Positions 40,496 to 48,039 of a stretch of 64,000 bases of DNA are shown one piece after another (positions within the stretch are counted from its first letter, which is position 1; each line of letters opens with the position of its first letter). The position numbers and the translations under genes were made by a program. This DNA comes from a virus. The notes beneath the pieces are model-generated. The model had not been told where the DNA came from and did not search any database. It saw only the letters and a list, made by a program, of their open reading frames with translations. Location: positions 33,265 to 97,264 of IMG/VR virus record IMGVR_UViG_3300028392_000045; one strand, 5' to 3'.

Positions 40496-40892
40496 CAACA
40501 AAAACCATCAAGAGTTTAATATATCTACTTCCCAGGCTATGAGTAAACCACTTGATGGCTTGGGAGTAGATGTATACTTCGGTGAGCAGTTACCTCCGTA
40601 TATTCGAAAGATATACATACAGTGCAAGAAAACTCTAACTAAAGGAAAAGGCTCTATGGCTGTAGATATACTCCCTTTATTAGAGATGAAAATTAAAGGA
40701 ATTAACCTCCTTTATACTAGAGTTACCAAGAAACTAACCACAAAGAAAGGTTTAGTCTCTATGAAAGAAAGTGTAGTAGCAGAACTTGTTACTATGGAAT
40801 TAGAAACTTTTGAAATCTTTTTAGATGCTTATAAACGAGTACAGAGCACACCCAGCCCTGAACCAGAGTCAACTACAATTAATCAAGAATGA
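40407..40892 (+). CDS. PD-(D/E)XK nuclease, possible Holliday junction resolvase
   Basis: 161 residues. An N-terminal helix (SAWNYSVVNHLAK) is followed by LDGLGVDVYFGE and KIYIQCKKTL, the Asp and Gln-x-Lys of a PD-(D/E)XK core as in archaeal-type resolvases. It is basic, with a Ser/Pro/Glu-rich tail. It fits resolution of recombination intermediates before packaging. It overlaps the next gene by 68 bp. Confidence 0.6.
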   Translation: MSTRNKRAGSAWNYSVVNHLAKIFQLIPFNNKNHQEFNISTSQAMSKPLDGLGVDVYFGEQLPPYIRKIYIQCKKTLTKGKGSMAVDILPLLEMKIKGINLLYTRVTKKLTTKKGLVSMKESVVAELVTMELETFEIFLDAYKRVQSTPSPEPESTTINQE

Positions 40893-41673
40893 CTTTATTC
40901 CTTTTGAGAGTAAAGAAGCTTTTTTGATCGGGAATGTAGTTGAATGCTTACTTTGCTTTCCTGAACAGTTTGACCAATACTTCTATGAAGTAGGCAAAAC
41001 ACCAGAAGGCAAAGGTGCAGATGTTATAAAATACTTACACGAAAATAATCTGGATCTATATAATCTACCTGAAGACATAATTGAAGATCTTAAAGTACAG
41101 CATGACTATTATGCTAAAATGAGATCGGATAAATGGAAAGAGAAAATCCTAGAATTATCTGACTATTATGATAGCCTTAAATCTGCTGAAGGTAAAACAG
41201 CAGTACCAAAGGACTTGCTTGATAAATGTGATAAAAAAGTAAGAAGCCTAGATCCTAAATTATTAGATGAGATCTTTTTAGAGGCTGAGTTTCAGGTTCC
41301 TATTATATTTCAATATCAAGGAATTGAATGCAAAGCCTTATTGGATGTTGTGGGTAGAAAATGGTATGATATTAAAACAACGAGTAAACCATTTAGAGAA
41401 TTTCCTAAAAGCTTACTAAGAAATGGTTATCATATTCAAGGTTATTTCTACGATCAAGCTATTAAGTCATTAGGCTATGATATTGAGTTTGGTGGCTACT
41501 ATGTAATTCCTATGGGTATTGAGCCTGCTGTATTAGTAGAGTGGGACTTAAATTACGGTAAAGCCGAAACTGATCGACTTATTGAAAGATGGAAATGGCA
41601 TAATGAAAATCAAATTTTTGTAAATAAAGATCTACATCTTTCTAATTACAAAATGTATTTGAAATTCGATTGA
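40825..41673 (+). CDS. RecE/lambda-exonuclease-like PD-(D/E)XK protein
   Basis: 282 residues. The start region (LNQSQLQLIKNDFIPFESKE, AFLIGNVVECLL) and the core (YQGIECKALLDVVGRKWYDIKTTSKP) have the order of RecE-type exonucleases: Gly-Asn, a Lys-Ala-x-x-Asp strand, then Asp-Ile-Lys. The Gln-Gly-Tyr helix (GYHIQGYFYDQA) is also typical. It would generate single strands for the ERF protein. Its stop overlaps the next start (TGATG). Confidence 0.8.
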   Translation: MLINEYRAHPALNQSQLQLIKNDFIPFESKEAFLIGNVVECLLCFPEQFDQYFYEVGKTPEGKGADVIKYLHENNLDLYNLPEDIIEDLKVQHDYYAKMRSDKWKEKILELSDYYDSLKSAEGKTAVPKDLLDKCDKKVRSLDPKLLDEIFLEAEFQVPIIFQYQGIECKALLDVVGRKWYDIKTTSKPFREFPKSLLRNGYHIQGYFYDQAIKSLGYDIEFGGYYVIPMGIEPAVLVEWDLNYGKAETDRLIERWKWHNENQIFVNKDLHLSNYKMYLKFD

Positions 41674-42212
41674 TGGAACCACTACCATTTAGGAATAAGA
41701 CTTTTCTGTATCTAGCCAGGGCACTTACTTTATCTGGTAACTGTAGACCACTACTTGCAGAAAATATAGTTAATTATGGTGCTAAACATAAAGAAAAAGA
41801 AGGGTTATTCATCTTGTATAATTTTAAACAGATCAATAACTTTGAACAGATATATGAAGTAGCAAAAACCTTTAACAATTTTATGGAGGAATATTTGGTT
41901 GATGACCCCATTTATGGGCAGTTACATATGTTCCACTTTAGAATTAAAAAGTCAATTTATAATGCTTTTCTAGCTTCTGCTTATAGCAAGATGTATAACA
42001 AACAAGAATTAGCTATTGTGTGTCCTAATGCAATTCCATCATTGTTAGTATTACAATGTGATGAAAAAATTAAGGAGACACTAGCTAAGAAGTTGAATGT
42101 AAACTCTGATATTATAGAAGAGTTAGATGAAGCAATCATCCCAAGTCAAGAATTTTTTGAAAACGATCTATCTGAGGATCAAGAAACATATTATAAGAAA
42201 TGGAGAGTTTGA
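41673..42212 (+). CDS. Protein of unknown function
   Basis: 179 residues from MEPLPFRNKTF; a TTG one codon upstream is possible. Helical, with a Tyr/Asn-rich middle, acidic C terminus (EFFENDLSEDQETYYKK). TGATG coupling with the nuclease gene and a 13-bp overlap with mazG. No motif recognised. Confidence 0.5.
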   Translation: MEPLPFRNKTFLYLARALTLSGNCRPLLAENIVNYGAKHKEKEGLFILYNFKQINNFEQIYEVAKTFNNFMEEYLVDDPIYGQLHMFHFRIKKSIYNAFLASAYSKMYNKQELAIVCPNAIPSLLVLQCDEKIKETLAKKLNVNSDIIEELDEAIIPSQEFFENDLSEDQETYYKKWRV

Positions 42213-42598
42213 TCGCAGTTTGGAGGGAGGCATTTGGTCTTCCTCCTTTTGGTACTGAGAATCCAGAACTAAGCTGGAAACTCGTACAAGAAGAATATAA
42301 AGAGTTGTCGCAAGCTTTAGAGTCTGAACCAGATAACGTAGATAAAGAGCTTGCAGATCTTACATGGGTTGCAATTATGATGATGTATGATAGAGGATTA
42401 GACCCGTACACATTAATGTCAAAACTCTCTGCTTCCAACATGTCAAAGATATGCAAAACGGAGCAAGAAGCAAAAGACTATATTGCTAAACAAGATTTTG
42501 AATGCTATATTCAACAGTCTTCTCATGGCTATATAGTTAAGAGAGCATCTGATAACAAAATAATGAAAGCCAATTATGTCCAATTTAGTGACCTTTAG
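42200..42598 (+). CDS. MazG-like nucleotide pyrophosphohydrolase
   Basis: 132 residues. The MazG core is visible: LSWKLVQEEYKELSQALESE, followed by NVDKELADLTWVAIMMMYDRG, giving the Glu-x-x-Glu and Glu-x-x-Asp metal-binding pairs. It should hydrolyse NTPs or dNTPs, and phage versions may lower (p)ppGpp or adjust nucleotide pools. The C terminus adds 45 residues beyond the core. It overlaps neighbours by 13 and 23 bp. Confidence 0.85.
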   Translation: MESLIAVWREAFGLPPFGTENPELSWKLVQEEYKELSQALESEPDNVDKELADLTWVAIMMMYDRGLDPYTLMSKLSASNMSKICKTEQEAKDYIAKQDFECYIQQSSHGYIVKRASDNKIMKANYVQFSDL

Positions 42599-42929
42599 TA
42601 CTTTAGATAGAGTACAAGAGGAATTGAAGCACACAGACATACTTTTACATCGAGATGAGGAGGAAGACATATATTTAGTAGGTGTTGAGCCAGGAGATTT
42701 GACATACTTTCCTACTTTAGATCTAGTAGTTGCTAAATGTAAATTTATAGTATCTAAATTATATGATAATACTATAGAAATAGAAAGGTTTACATTTCAA
42801 CATGCATTGGACTTTTCTACAGATTTTGAAGGCATAGAAGAATATGAACTCAAGGATTTAGTAAAGAATAGTTCTGAATGGGATTTATTCAAAGATCTTA
42901 TGGCTCGTAATTTCGATTATGATGATTGA
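42576..42929 (+). CDS. Acidic protein of unknown function
   Basis: 117 residues, strongly acidic (HRDEEEDIYLVGVEPGDLTY; end ARNFDYDD). Overlaps mazG by 23 bp and the next gene by 11 bp. No family recognised. Confidence 0.5.
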   Translation: MSNLVTFSTLDRVQEELKHTDILLHRDEEEDIYLVGVEPGDLTYFPTLDLVVAKCKFIVSKLYDNTIEIERFTFQHALDFSTDFEGIEEYELKDLVKNSSEWDLFKDLMARNFDYDD

Positions 42930-43185
42930 GCAAACATATGCTTATTCGCATGTCCATTTTAGAGTATTATCAAATAAAGCAGATATTATATTCTGGACTA
43001 TGAACTACAAAATAAAGTCTAAAAAATATAAACAAGCTTTTGAAGTAGACGATAAAATAATTCCTTATTTAGTATTTACTCAAAGTGAATTATATACTGA
43101 AGGACAAATTCTTGTATTTATTAAGAAAGCGTATGAAATTTATTCAGCAGATCTTTTTTATAAAGATTTAAACTGTCATTTATGA
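42919..43185 (+). CDS. Small protein of unknown function
   Basis: 88 residues, MMIEQTYAYSHVHFRVLSNK at the start; alternating strands and Lys-rich turns. Joined by ATGA to the macro-domain gene. No motif. Confidence 0.5.
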   Translation: MMIEQTYAYSHVHFRVLSNKADIIFWTMNYKIKSKKYKQAFEVDDKIIPYLVFTQSELYTEGQILVFIKKAYEIYSADLFYKDLNCHL

Positions 43186-43619
43186 TTGAGTACAAAAAAG
43201 GAGACATTTTTAATTCTGGATGTTATGCTTTTGTAAATCCAGTAAATACAGCAGGAGTTATGGGGAAAGGTCTTGCATTACATTTCAAGAAAAATTTTCC
43301 TATTAATTACCAGACTTACAAATTGGCATGTGATAATCAATCCTTTCAAATAGGACAGTTATTGTATGTTACAGAAAACAAGCATTTGATTATTAACTTT
43401 CCTACTAAAAAAGACTGGAGGCTGAAATCCAACTATGAATACATAGAACTAGGATTAAAAGCTCTTAGACAGTTCCTCTTTGATGCGCAAATTGATTCTA
43501 TAGCTATTCCTGCTATAGGCTGTGGAGAAGGTGGATTACTTTGGAGTAAGGTGAAACTAATGATAGAAAAATATTTAGGAATTTTAGAATGTAAAATTGT
43601 AGTATATGAACCTAATTAA
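43182..43619 (+). CDS. DarG-like macro domain protein
   Basis: 145 residues, a complete macro domain. NPVNTAGVMGKGLALHFK (19-36), IINFPTKKDWR (70-80) and IPAIGCGEGGL (109-119) are the signatures of the DarG subgroup, which removes ADP-ribose from thymidine in DNA and counters the DarT toxin. The protein lacks the C-terminal DarT-binding domain, so it is an enzyme only. In a phage it would protect DNA from DarT-based defence. It follows a run of small genes with ATGA coupling. Confidence 0.88.
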   Translation: MIEYKKGDIFNSGCYAFVNPVNTAGVMGKGLALHFKKNFPINYQTYKLACDNQSFQIGQLLYVTENKHLIINFPTKKDWRLKSNYEYIELGLKALRQFLFDAQIDSIAIPAIGCGEGGLLWSKVKLMIEKYLGILECKIVVYEPN

Positions 43620-43938
43620 CGTACAAGTTCCTTTTTGGGACTATTTGATGGGAAAAGGAGCTAAGAATTTAGTAATTATTGGTATTATTGTATTACTGCT
43701 TTGGTTTTGTAATAGACAATGCGGTAAACATACTCATGTTACTACTATTGACAGTACACAACTTGCATTAGTAATACCTAAAGATAGCTTTAGTACTGAT
43801 ACATTAATTATGCAAACTCAGTTAAGACGAGCTATGCCTGAATTGACTGAAGAATTTGCTAAACATAATTCTACTTTCTTTGCTGCATATCTAAAGAAGA
43901 ACTACAAATATATTGATAACACGTTAAAAAGAAACTAA
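43606..43938 (+). CDS. Single-pass membrane protein
   Basis: 110 residues. One hydrophobic segment (NLVIIGIIVLLLWFCN, about 21-36) with a short basic N-terminal side, then a polar C-terminal domain with helices. Overlaps the macro gene by 14 bp, and the next gene begins in its stop (TAATG). Function unknown; it may act with the adjacent multi-pass protein. Confidence 0.6.
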   Translation: MNLINVQVPFWDYLMGKGAKNLVIIGIIVLLLWFCNRQCGKHTHVTTIDSTQLALVIPKDSFSTDTLIMQTQLRRAMPELTEEFAKHNSTFFAAYLKKNYKYIDNTLKRN

Positions 43939-44660
43939 TGAATATAGAAAGCTTGTTAACTAGTCTAGCTCCATTTTCTCTTATTATTGTATTTTTTATT
44001 CTTATAGTATATGCTCTAAGATCTAAAAATGATGGGAAAAACTTAATCAAAACCTTTATTGAAAAGAAAACATTAATGCTAGAGATAGTATTATTGTTTA
44101 TTGCAGTGGTAGAAGCTACTGTAGCTGCTCAATTAGGTCAGAAAGAAGGTATGGCTTATGCTTCTCGATTAGGTATGCATATGTCTTTAGCTTTAGCGTC
44201 TGCCACTGTAGGATTTGGCATCTTCAAACAGATGACAGAGTTCTTTGATGCTATCAGACAAAAAGCTCCTGCTTACATTATTGCTAAAGAAGGTGTAGAA
44301 TGGTTATTTTCTATTATGATTACTCTGATAGCACCAGTAGTAAATACCTATTATATTGTACTTTCTTTACATGCACAACAACAAGTATTTGCTGCTTTTA
44401 ATGGAGATTTCTTGTCTCTATCTAATCCTACTGCATTTGTAAGCACAGCAGTATGCTTTGTGCATATTTGTGGAGTGTTCTATCTAGGTCTATTGACTTA
44501 CGAAATTAAGCTTGTTGTTACTCCTATTGTTACTACTGTTCCTAATACTAAAGCAGTTATCCCTATTCATCATGGGTCAGAAGACGATGAAGATGCTGAA
44601 TTAGATTCTGTAGGTAGACATGATCCATTCTCAAAAAACGGGAGGCAGACAAAATCGTAA
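43938..44660 (+). CDS. Multi-pass membrane protein with possible -1 frameshift extension
   Basis: 240 residues. Four or five hydrophobic segments at about 10-28, 50-68, 77-96, 122-140 and 165-187 (for example SLIIVFFILIVYAL, WLFSIMITLIAPVV). The C-terminal tail is acidic. Near the end the codons read TCA AAA AAC, placing a phased A AAA AAC heptamer at 44633-44639. A -1 shift would join the 44723-45076 frame without a stop, giving about 379 residues. In phage context a transport or superinfection role is possible, but no family is recognised. Confidence 0.6.
   Translation: MNIESLLTSLAPFSLIIVFFILIVYALRSKNDGKNLIKTFIEKKTLMLEIVLLFIAVVEATVAAQLGQKEGMAYASRLGMHMSLALASATVGFGIFKQMTEFFDAIRQKAPAYIIAKEGVEWLFSIMITLIAPVVNTYYIVLSLHAQQQVFAAFNGDFLSLSNPTAFVSTAVCFVHICGVFYLGLLTYEIKLVVTPIVTTVPNTKAVIPIHHGSEDDEDAELDSVGRHDPFSKNGRQTKS
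44633..44639 (+). other. Candidate -1 ribosomal frameshift slippery site
   Basis: A AAA AAC in the X XXY YYZ phase of the membrane protein gene. The -1 frame is open from here to 45076, through the region 44639-44722 that has no other gene and through the 117-residue frame. No strong downstream stem was found by eye; GGC/GCC around 44645-44663 is weak. Confidence 0.4.
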
Positions 44661-44722
44661 GCCCAACCGTTAAGCCGTTTAGCAATGTTATAAATTTCAT
44701 AGCAAAACACGTATTAACTAAT

Positions 44723-45076
44723 ATGCCAGATGCACATGAAAAGTTAGCTGCTGCTATACAAATAGATCCTGAGATAGGTGCAGAATGTCAACGGCTAGTA
44801 GATATAGCTGTATTACATCAAAAAACTATTAAAGGATTTGAGGATGAAATGTTTGAGTTAGAGAAACTAAACACAACAGACAGAACTACTTTAAAAAGTA
44901 GAGGTGGTGCTTATAATACTGTACAAACTCAAGATAAAGTAGCGAATGTTCTTAATGGCAGAATTAGAGCAAGAATTGTATCTTTGGAAGAGATTGGTAA
45001 TTCTATTACCAAACGATACGAGCTGTACAAAACTCAATTGGATAATATTAAAGATTACCTAACAGACGTAATGTAG
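44723..45076 (+). CDS. Coiled-coil protein, or C-terminal part of a frameshift fusion
   Basis: 117 residues from the ATG (MPDAHEKLAAAIQIDPEIG), helical and charged with heptad-like spacing (GFEDEMFELEKLN, RARIVSLEEIG). The same frame is open for 28 more codons upstream (IVSPTVKPFSNVINFIAKHV), which look protein-like although there is no ATG, and this supports production by frameshift from the membrane protein gene. TAG stop. Confidence 0.55.
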   Translation: MPDAHEKLAAAIQIDPEIGAECQRLVDIAVLHQKTIKGFEDEMFELEKLNTTDRTTLKSRGGAYNTVQTQDKVANVLNGRIRARIVSLEEIGNSITKRYELYKTQLDNIKDYLTDVM

Positions 45077-45077
45077 A

Positions 45078-45269
45078 ATGGGAATTAGAAAAGGAGTCAG
45101 GTGTGAATTCTGTAATCGTACATCAACTGCTCCATGTACTTCTGCTAAACAAAGTGAGAAGTGTGTAAAGCAGTTAAAAAGACCATTAACATTTTATGCA
45201 GAGATTTACCATTATTATTTACAAATCAGAAACAGAGCTTATAGAGCGAATTATCCAAGTTCGTGCTAA
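45078..45269 (+). CDS. Small zinc-finger-like protein
   Basis: 63 residues. RCEFCNRTSTAPCTSAKQSEKC gives four Cys (9, 12, 20 and 29) like a short zinc-binding segment. The C terminus is aromatic. Overlaps the next frame by 74 bp, so the last 24 residues may not be constrained. Confidence 0.45.
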   Translation: MGIRKGVRCEFCNRTSTAPCTSAKQSEKCVKQLKRPLTFYAEIYHYYLQIRNRAYRANYPSSC

Positions 45270-45351
45270 AAATCAAGCTGCTGTAGAAAAGATTGCTAAA
45301 AGGTCTATTACTGAAGATCAGTATTATGACATTAAAGATTACTGGGCGTGA
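45196..45351 (+). CDS. Small protein of unknown function
   Basis: 51 residues, MQRFTIIIYKSETELIERII at the start, helical middle, end YDIKDYWA. It is joined to the next gene by GTGA. The alternation of a strand and helix resembles small regulatory proteins. No family. Confidence 0.45.
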   Translation: MQRFTIIIYKSETELIERIIQVRAKNQAAVEKIAKRSITEDQYYDIKDYWA

Positions 45352-45521
45352 AAGCAAACTACAAGGTTGTTAATTTACAGACTGAATTAGTGGTAAGTGA
45401 ACATGTTTCTAAATCAATTGCTAACAGACATATTAGAGACATGGGGTGGAATACTGCTATTTATAAGATAGTCTTTGCCCCTAAACTCGAAGTTGGTCAA
45501 TGGTACAATCCTAGAACATGA
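45348..45521 (+). CDS. Small protein with GTG start
   Basis: 57 residues; GTG overlaps the previous stop in GTGA. MKANYKVVNLQTELVVSEHV at the start, then HIRDMGWNTAIYKIVFAPK. The coupled neighbours on both sides support the start. Function unknown. Confidence 0.5.
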   Translation: MKANYKVVNLQTELVVSEHVSKSIANRHIRDMGWNTAIYKIVFAPKLEVGQWYNPRT

Positions 45522-45754
45522 ATGAATATTTAATAAGTCCAAAAAGCAAAACCATTACACTATATGGTAATTGGACAATTCAAGAATTCCTAGATCTACA
45601 AATGAAATTATCTATGTGTAATTTAATTGATGGGTCATGGGTTATAAAATCTAAAAAAGAAGATGACACCACAACAGCAGGAACAGTACTTCGATCAGAT
45701 AGTCGAAGCGATGTCAAAAATAATGAAGAGCAAGAGGACAGATTATTCGTCTAA
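45518..45754 (+). CDS. Small protein of unknown function
   Basis: 78 residues, ATGA-coupled. The first 48 (MNEYLISPKSKTITLYGNWT) look folded. The last 30 overlap the next gene by 92 bp and are low in complexity (Thr/Asp/Glu/Ser), so may be neutral. Confidence 0.45.
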   Translation: MNEYLISPKSKTITLYGNWTIQEFLDLQMKLSMCNLIDGSWVIKSKKEDDTTTAGTVLRSDSRSDVKNNEEQEDRLFV

Positions 45755-46001
45755 GGAAGATGCTTTATCTAATTTTAAGCAAGTAGCAGCTATTGTTGGC
45801 ATTACACCAGAGCAAGTATGTCTTGTATTAATTGCAGTGAAAGCTTCCAGATTAGGTAATCTATTTATTCAAAATTTAGATCCTCAAAACGAGAGTATTG
45901 AAGACAGTGCAAAAGATTTAACTATCTATACTATGCTTTTGCAAATGATTCTTCAGGATCATCTACAAAATATAATTAAAACTGCACAATCTGATCTATA
46001 A
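45663..46001 (+). CDS. DUF1599-like protein (nucleotide-modification-associated type)
   Basis: 112 residues. The segment MKSKRTDYSSKEDALSNFKQ, then AIVGITPEQVCLVLIAVKASRLGNLF, matches the small helical DUF1599 pattern (Lys-x-x-Asp-Tyr, Ala-x-x-Asn-Phe, Lys-x-x-Arg). Some members accompany phage nucleotide modification enzymes; related all-alpha pyrophosphatases are another possibility. The C terminus is helical. Last gene before the terminator and micro-gene array. Confidence 0.6.
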   Translation: MTPQQQEQYFDQIVEAMSKIMKSKRTDYSSKEDALSNFKQVAAIVGITPEQVCLVLIAVKASRLGNLFIQNLDPQNESIEDSAKDLTIYTMLLQMILQDHLQNIIKTAQSDL

Positions 46002-46027
46002 TTTTTTGCTTTTAATCTCAATGCTTG

Positions 46028-46068
46028 GGGGTAGATACTGTGTAAAAAGCAGGAGGCTACCCCTTTTT
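46028..46068 (+). terminator. Rho-independent terminator before the main array
   Basis: GGGGTAG and CTACCCC form a 7-bp stem with a 22-nt loop, followed by TTTTTAA, 13 bp before the first array start. Confidence 0.7.
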
Positions 46069-46080
46069 AATTTGTAAATT

Positions 46081-46221
46081 ATGGAATTAAAAAAAGAAGA
46101 AGGACATTTATGCTATCATATGAGTGCTTATCACATGATACATTACTCATATAGATTTCATATTTATCAGACTTTTATTATTTTAGGCACAGACGATACT
46201 GTATTAATAGGAATGATATGA
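46081..46221 (+). CDS. Micro-gene array member 1
   Basis: 46 residues: MELKKEEGHL start, His/Tyr-rich middle (YHMSAYHMIHYSYRFH), end LIGMI. ATGA overlap with the next unit. First unit after the terminator. Confidence 0.5.
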   Translation: MELKKEEGHLCYHMSAYHMIHYSYRFHIYQTFIILGTDDTVLIGMI

Positions 46222-46361
46222 TAATTAAATCAGGTGGTTTATACATTAGCTATTTTGCTTATCATTGTAGCTTTCTTACAAAAGAAATTAGTTTTACATA
46301 CCCCATCAGGAAAGTAAGTATTTCTGATGAATCAACTTCTTTAATGCTAATAAAAATATGA
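46218..46361 (+). CDS. Micro-gene array member 2
   Basis: 47 residues: MIIKSGGLYI start, end SLMLIKI. ATGA overlaps at both ends. Confidence 0.5.
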   Translation: MIIKSGGLYISYFAYHCSFLTKEISFTYPIRKVSISDESTSLMLIKI

Positions 46362-46495
46362 ATTTACAGGCTTATGAAAGTTTTCTATTACATGATAGCT
46401 ATTATCAAGAACTAGAAAACCTATTCGAATTTTTTCCTTATAGTGATATATATTTTGTGGATAATACTTTTTCACATTCAATTATTTTAACATGA
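46358..46495 (+). CDS. Micro-gene array member 3
   Basis: 45 residues: MNLQAYESFL start, acidic and aromatic middle, end HSIILT. ATGA overlaps. Confidence 0.5.
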   Translation: MNLQAYESFLLHDSYYQELENLFEFFPYSDIYFVDNTFSHSIILT

Positions 46496-46617
46496 AAATA
46501 CTTGTACGTAATGACTAGATGGGAGATCACTCTTCTGCTCATTATGTAAAACTCACTTTATGTTGGTCAGATATAAGAATAGATAACTTAACAAAAAAAT
46601 TGATAGTATGTGTGTAA
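46492..46617 (+). pseudogene. Micro-gene array member 4, interrupted by TAG
   Basis: The expected start gives MKILVRND, then an in-frame TAG (46516-46518), then ATG and 32 more codons ending KKLIVCV. The two parts together have normal length and ends. Either the unit is inactivated, or translation restarts at 46519. TAG is a genuine stop elsewhere in this phage. Confidence 0.45.
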
Positions 46618-46751
46618 TCTTGAATAATAGTTATGTACACTATGATAAATATATTTATCGAAAGTCTATAATATTAAATATAGTACCAGCACATCCATTC
46701 AATGTGTTTACAAAAAGAAGTACAGCATCAAAATTAATAGTAATATGCTGA
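46608..46751 (+). CDS. Micro-gene array member 5
   Basis: 47 residues: MCVILNNSYV start, end SKLIVIC. The start lies 10 bp inside the previous unit, and the stop 7 bp inside the next. Confidence 0.5.
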   Translation: MCVILNNSYVHYDKYIYRKSIILNIVPAHPFNVFTKRSTASKLIVIC

Positions 46752-46891
46752 TAAAAGGCCATGCAAGTGTTCTCTGTTTTTATATGGATAAAGACAGAAT
46801 AAAAAATTACATCGTTACAGGAGTAAAAACTTTTGGTAGTGTTAAGTCAAGTAGATACTATGAAATAACTCATACAATTATTATATTATGA
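46745..46891 (+). CDS. Micro-gene array member 6
   Basis: 48 residues: MLIKGHASVL start, Lys/Arg-rich, end HTIIIL. ATGA overlap downstream. Confidence 0.5.
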   Translation: MLIKGHASVLCFYMDKDRIKNYIVTGVKTFGSVKSSRYYEITHTIIIL

Positions 46892-47037
46892 GAATAATAT
46901 GTGTATCTGATAGTGGTAAATATTTTTACGAGCAGAAAAATTTTGATAAAATAGAATGGTGCTCTTATGGTTCAATGTTAGGTGATCGTAATTACACTAA
47001 TGCAATTATATTATGCGAATCAAAACTATACTTATAG
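46888..47037 (+). CDS. Micro-gene array member 7, run-on end
   Basis: 49 residues: MRIICVSDSG start. The usual end (TNAIIL) is followed by nine extra residues to a TAG, overlapping the next unit by 25 bp. Confidence 0.45.
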   Translation: MRIICVSDSGKYFYEQKNFDKIEWCSYGSMLGDRNYTNAIILCESKLYL

Positions 47038-47156
47038 GAATCAATTTTCTTCATGTAGACATTTCTAGTATTAATTTAATATTTCAAGATATTAAAATGC
47101 TAGATCATTTTACAGCAGTCTATCCTGGCTGTTCACAAATTATAAATTTAAACTGA
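47013..47156 (+). CDS. Micro-gene array member 8
   Basis: 47 residues: MRIKTILIGI start, end SQIINLN. The next gene starts within its stop (TGATG). Confidence 0.5.
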   Translation: MRIKTILIGINFLHVDISSINLIFQDIKMLDHFTAVYPGCSQIINLN

Positions 47157-47461
47157 TGAGAGAGATAAACATTCCCGAAAGCTTGAAAGAGCAAATTATT
47201 GAAATGCGTAACATGGCAGGTATTTCGATAGAGCCAGCTAAAACGACTCACGATCGTCTACATTCATTTCTTTCTGGTGAGCCTAACGATCAACTGCAAA
47301 AAGTAATGAATGTTTGTATGAAAGCTTATAAGCCTTATATGACAGTATCTCCATTAATGTTACAGTCCTATGGTGTGGCTATGTACTGCTTACCAGAATG
47401 TAATGATACAGAGCTACTAAAAATTGCTAAAGAGATTTATGAGACGTTAAGTCACATGTAA
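47156..47461 (+). CDS. Helical protein inserted in the array
   Basis: 101 residues, MREINIPESLKEQIIEMRNM at the start, all helical, Met-rich. Codon use is less A/T-rich than the flanking micro-genes, indicating a different origin or selection. TGATG-coupled to the preceding unit. No family recognised. Confidence 0.55.
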   Translation: MREINIPESLKEQIIEMRNMAGISIEPAKTTHDRLHSFLSGEPNDQLQKVMNVCMKAYKPYMTVSPLMLQSYGVAMYCLPECNDTELLKIAKEIYETLSHM

Positions 47462-47493
47462 TTTTAAATTTCAAAATCTTTAATTTTAAAAAC

Positions 47494-47643
47494 ATGAAAA
47501 AGAAAACCAGAAACATCAATATAGAAGAATTGGCTATTGTCAATATTCTAATTTTTACAATCGGATTATGCATGAGTTCTTTAATGGGACTTGTATTTTG
47601 TGGGTTGTATACTTTCTTTTCGTTAGTAGAATTTGACAAATGA
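47494..47643 (+). CDS. Small membrane protein in the array
   Basis: 49 residues. Basic N terminus (MKKKTRN) and one long or two short hydrophobic segments (IVNILIFTIGLCMSSLMGLV, then LYTFFSLV). ATGA overlap with the next unit. Confidence 0.5.
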   Translation: MKKKTRNINIEELAIVNILIFTIGLCMSSLMGLVFCGLYTFFSLVEFDK

Positions 47644-47771
47644 AATTGACAAAACATTATTATAAACCTATTTTATTTGATAAAAGAATTACGGATATAT
47701 TAAGAGTAGATATATTTGATAATATTTTAGGACAAGGAAAATTTTTTACTCCTATAATGGTATTGATATGA
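47640..47771 (+). CDS. Micro-gene array member 9
   Basis: 43 residues: MKLTKHYYKP start, end PIMVLI. ATGA overlaps. Confidence 0.5.
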   Translation: MKLTKHYYKPILFDKRITDILRVDIFDNILGQGKFFTPIMVLI

Positions 47772-47911
47772 TGCTGAAAACAAACTATGTGAATTTTACT
47801 TACCATCATGGTTATTTTTACTTTGCATCTAAAAGTGCGCAACCTATACAAGGTAGATATACTAGTAATCATGAATCTTATGATGAAGCAAATTTAATAG
47901 TAATAATATGA
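47768..47911 (+). CDS. Micro-gene array member 10
   Basis: 47 residues: MMLKTNYVNF start (double ATG), end ANLIVII, close to the junction consensus. ATGA overlaps. Confidence 0.5.
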   Translation: MMLKTNYVNFTYHHGYFYFASKSAQPIQGRYTSNHESYDEANLIVII

Positions 47912-48039
47912 AAATACAATTTAGAATATCAGGCATAGCTTATTTCCTAGACAAACAAAAATCAGGATTAAGTAATCCTAGTGAAGATTTAAAATATTTT
48001 GCAAAATGGAATACTAAAGAATTGATACTATGGAACTGA
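47908..48039 (+). CDS. Micro-gene array member 11
   Basis: 43 residues: MKIQFRISGI start, end KELILWN. The next start lies 10 bp inside. Confidence 0.5.
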   Translation: MKIQFRISGIAYFLDKQKSGLSNPSEDLKYFAKWNTKELILWN

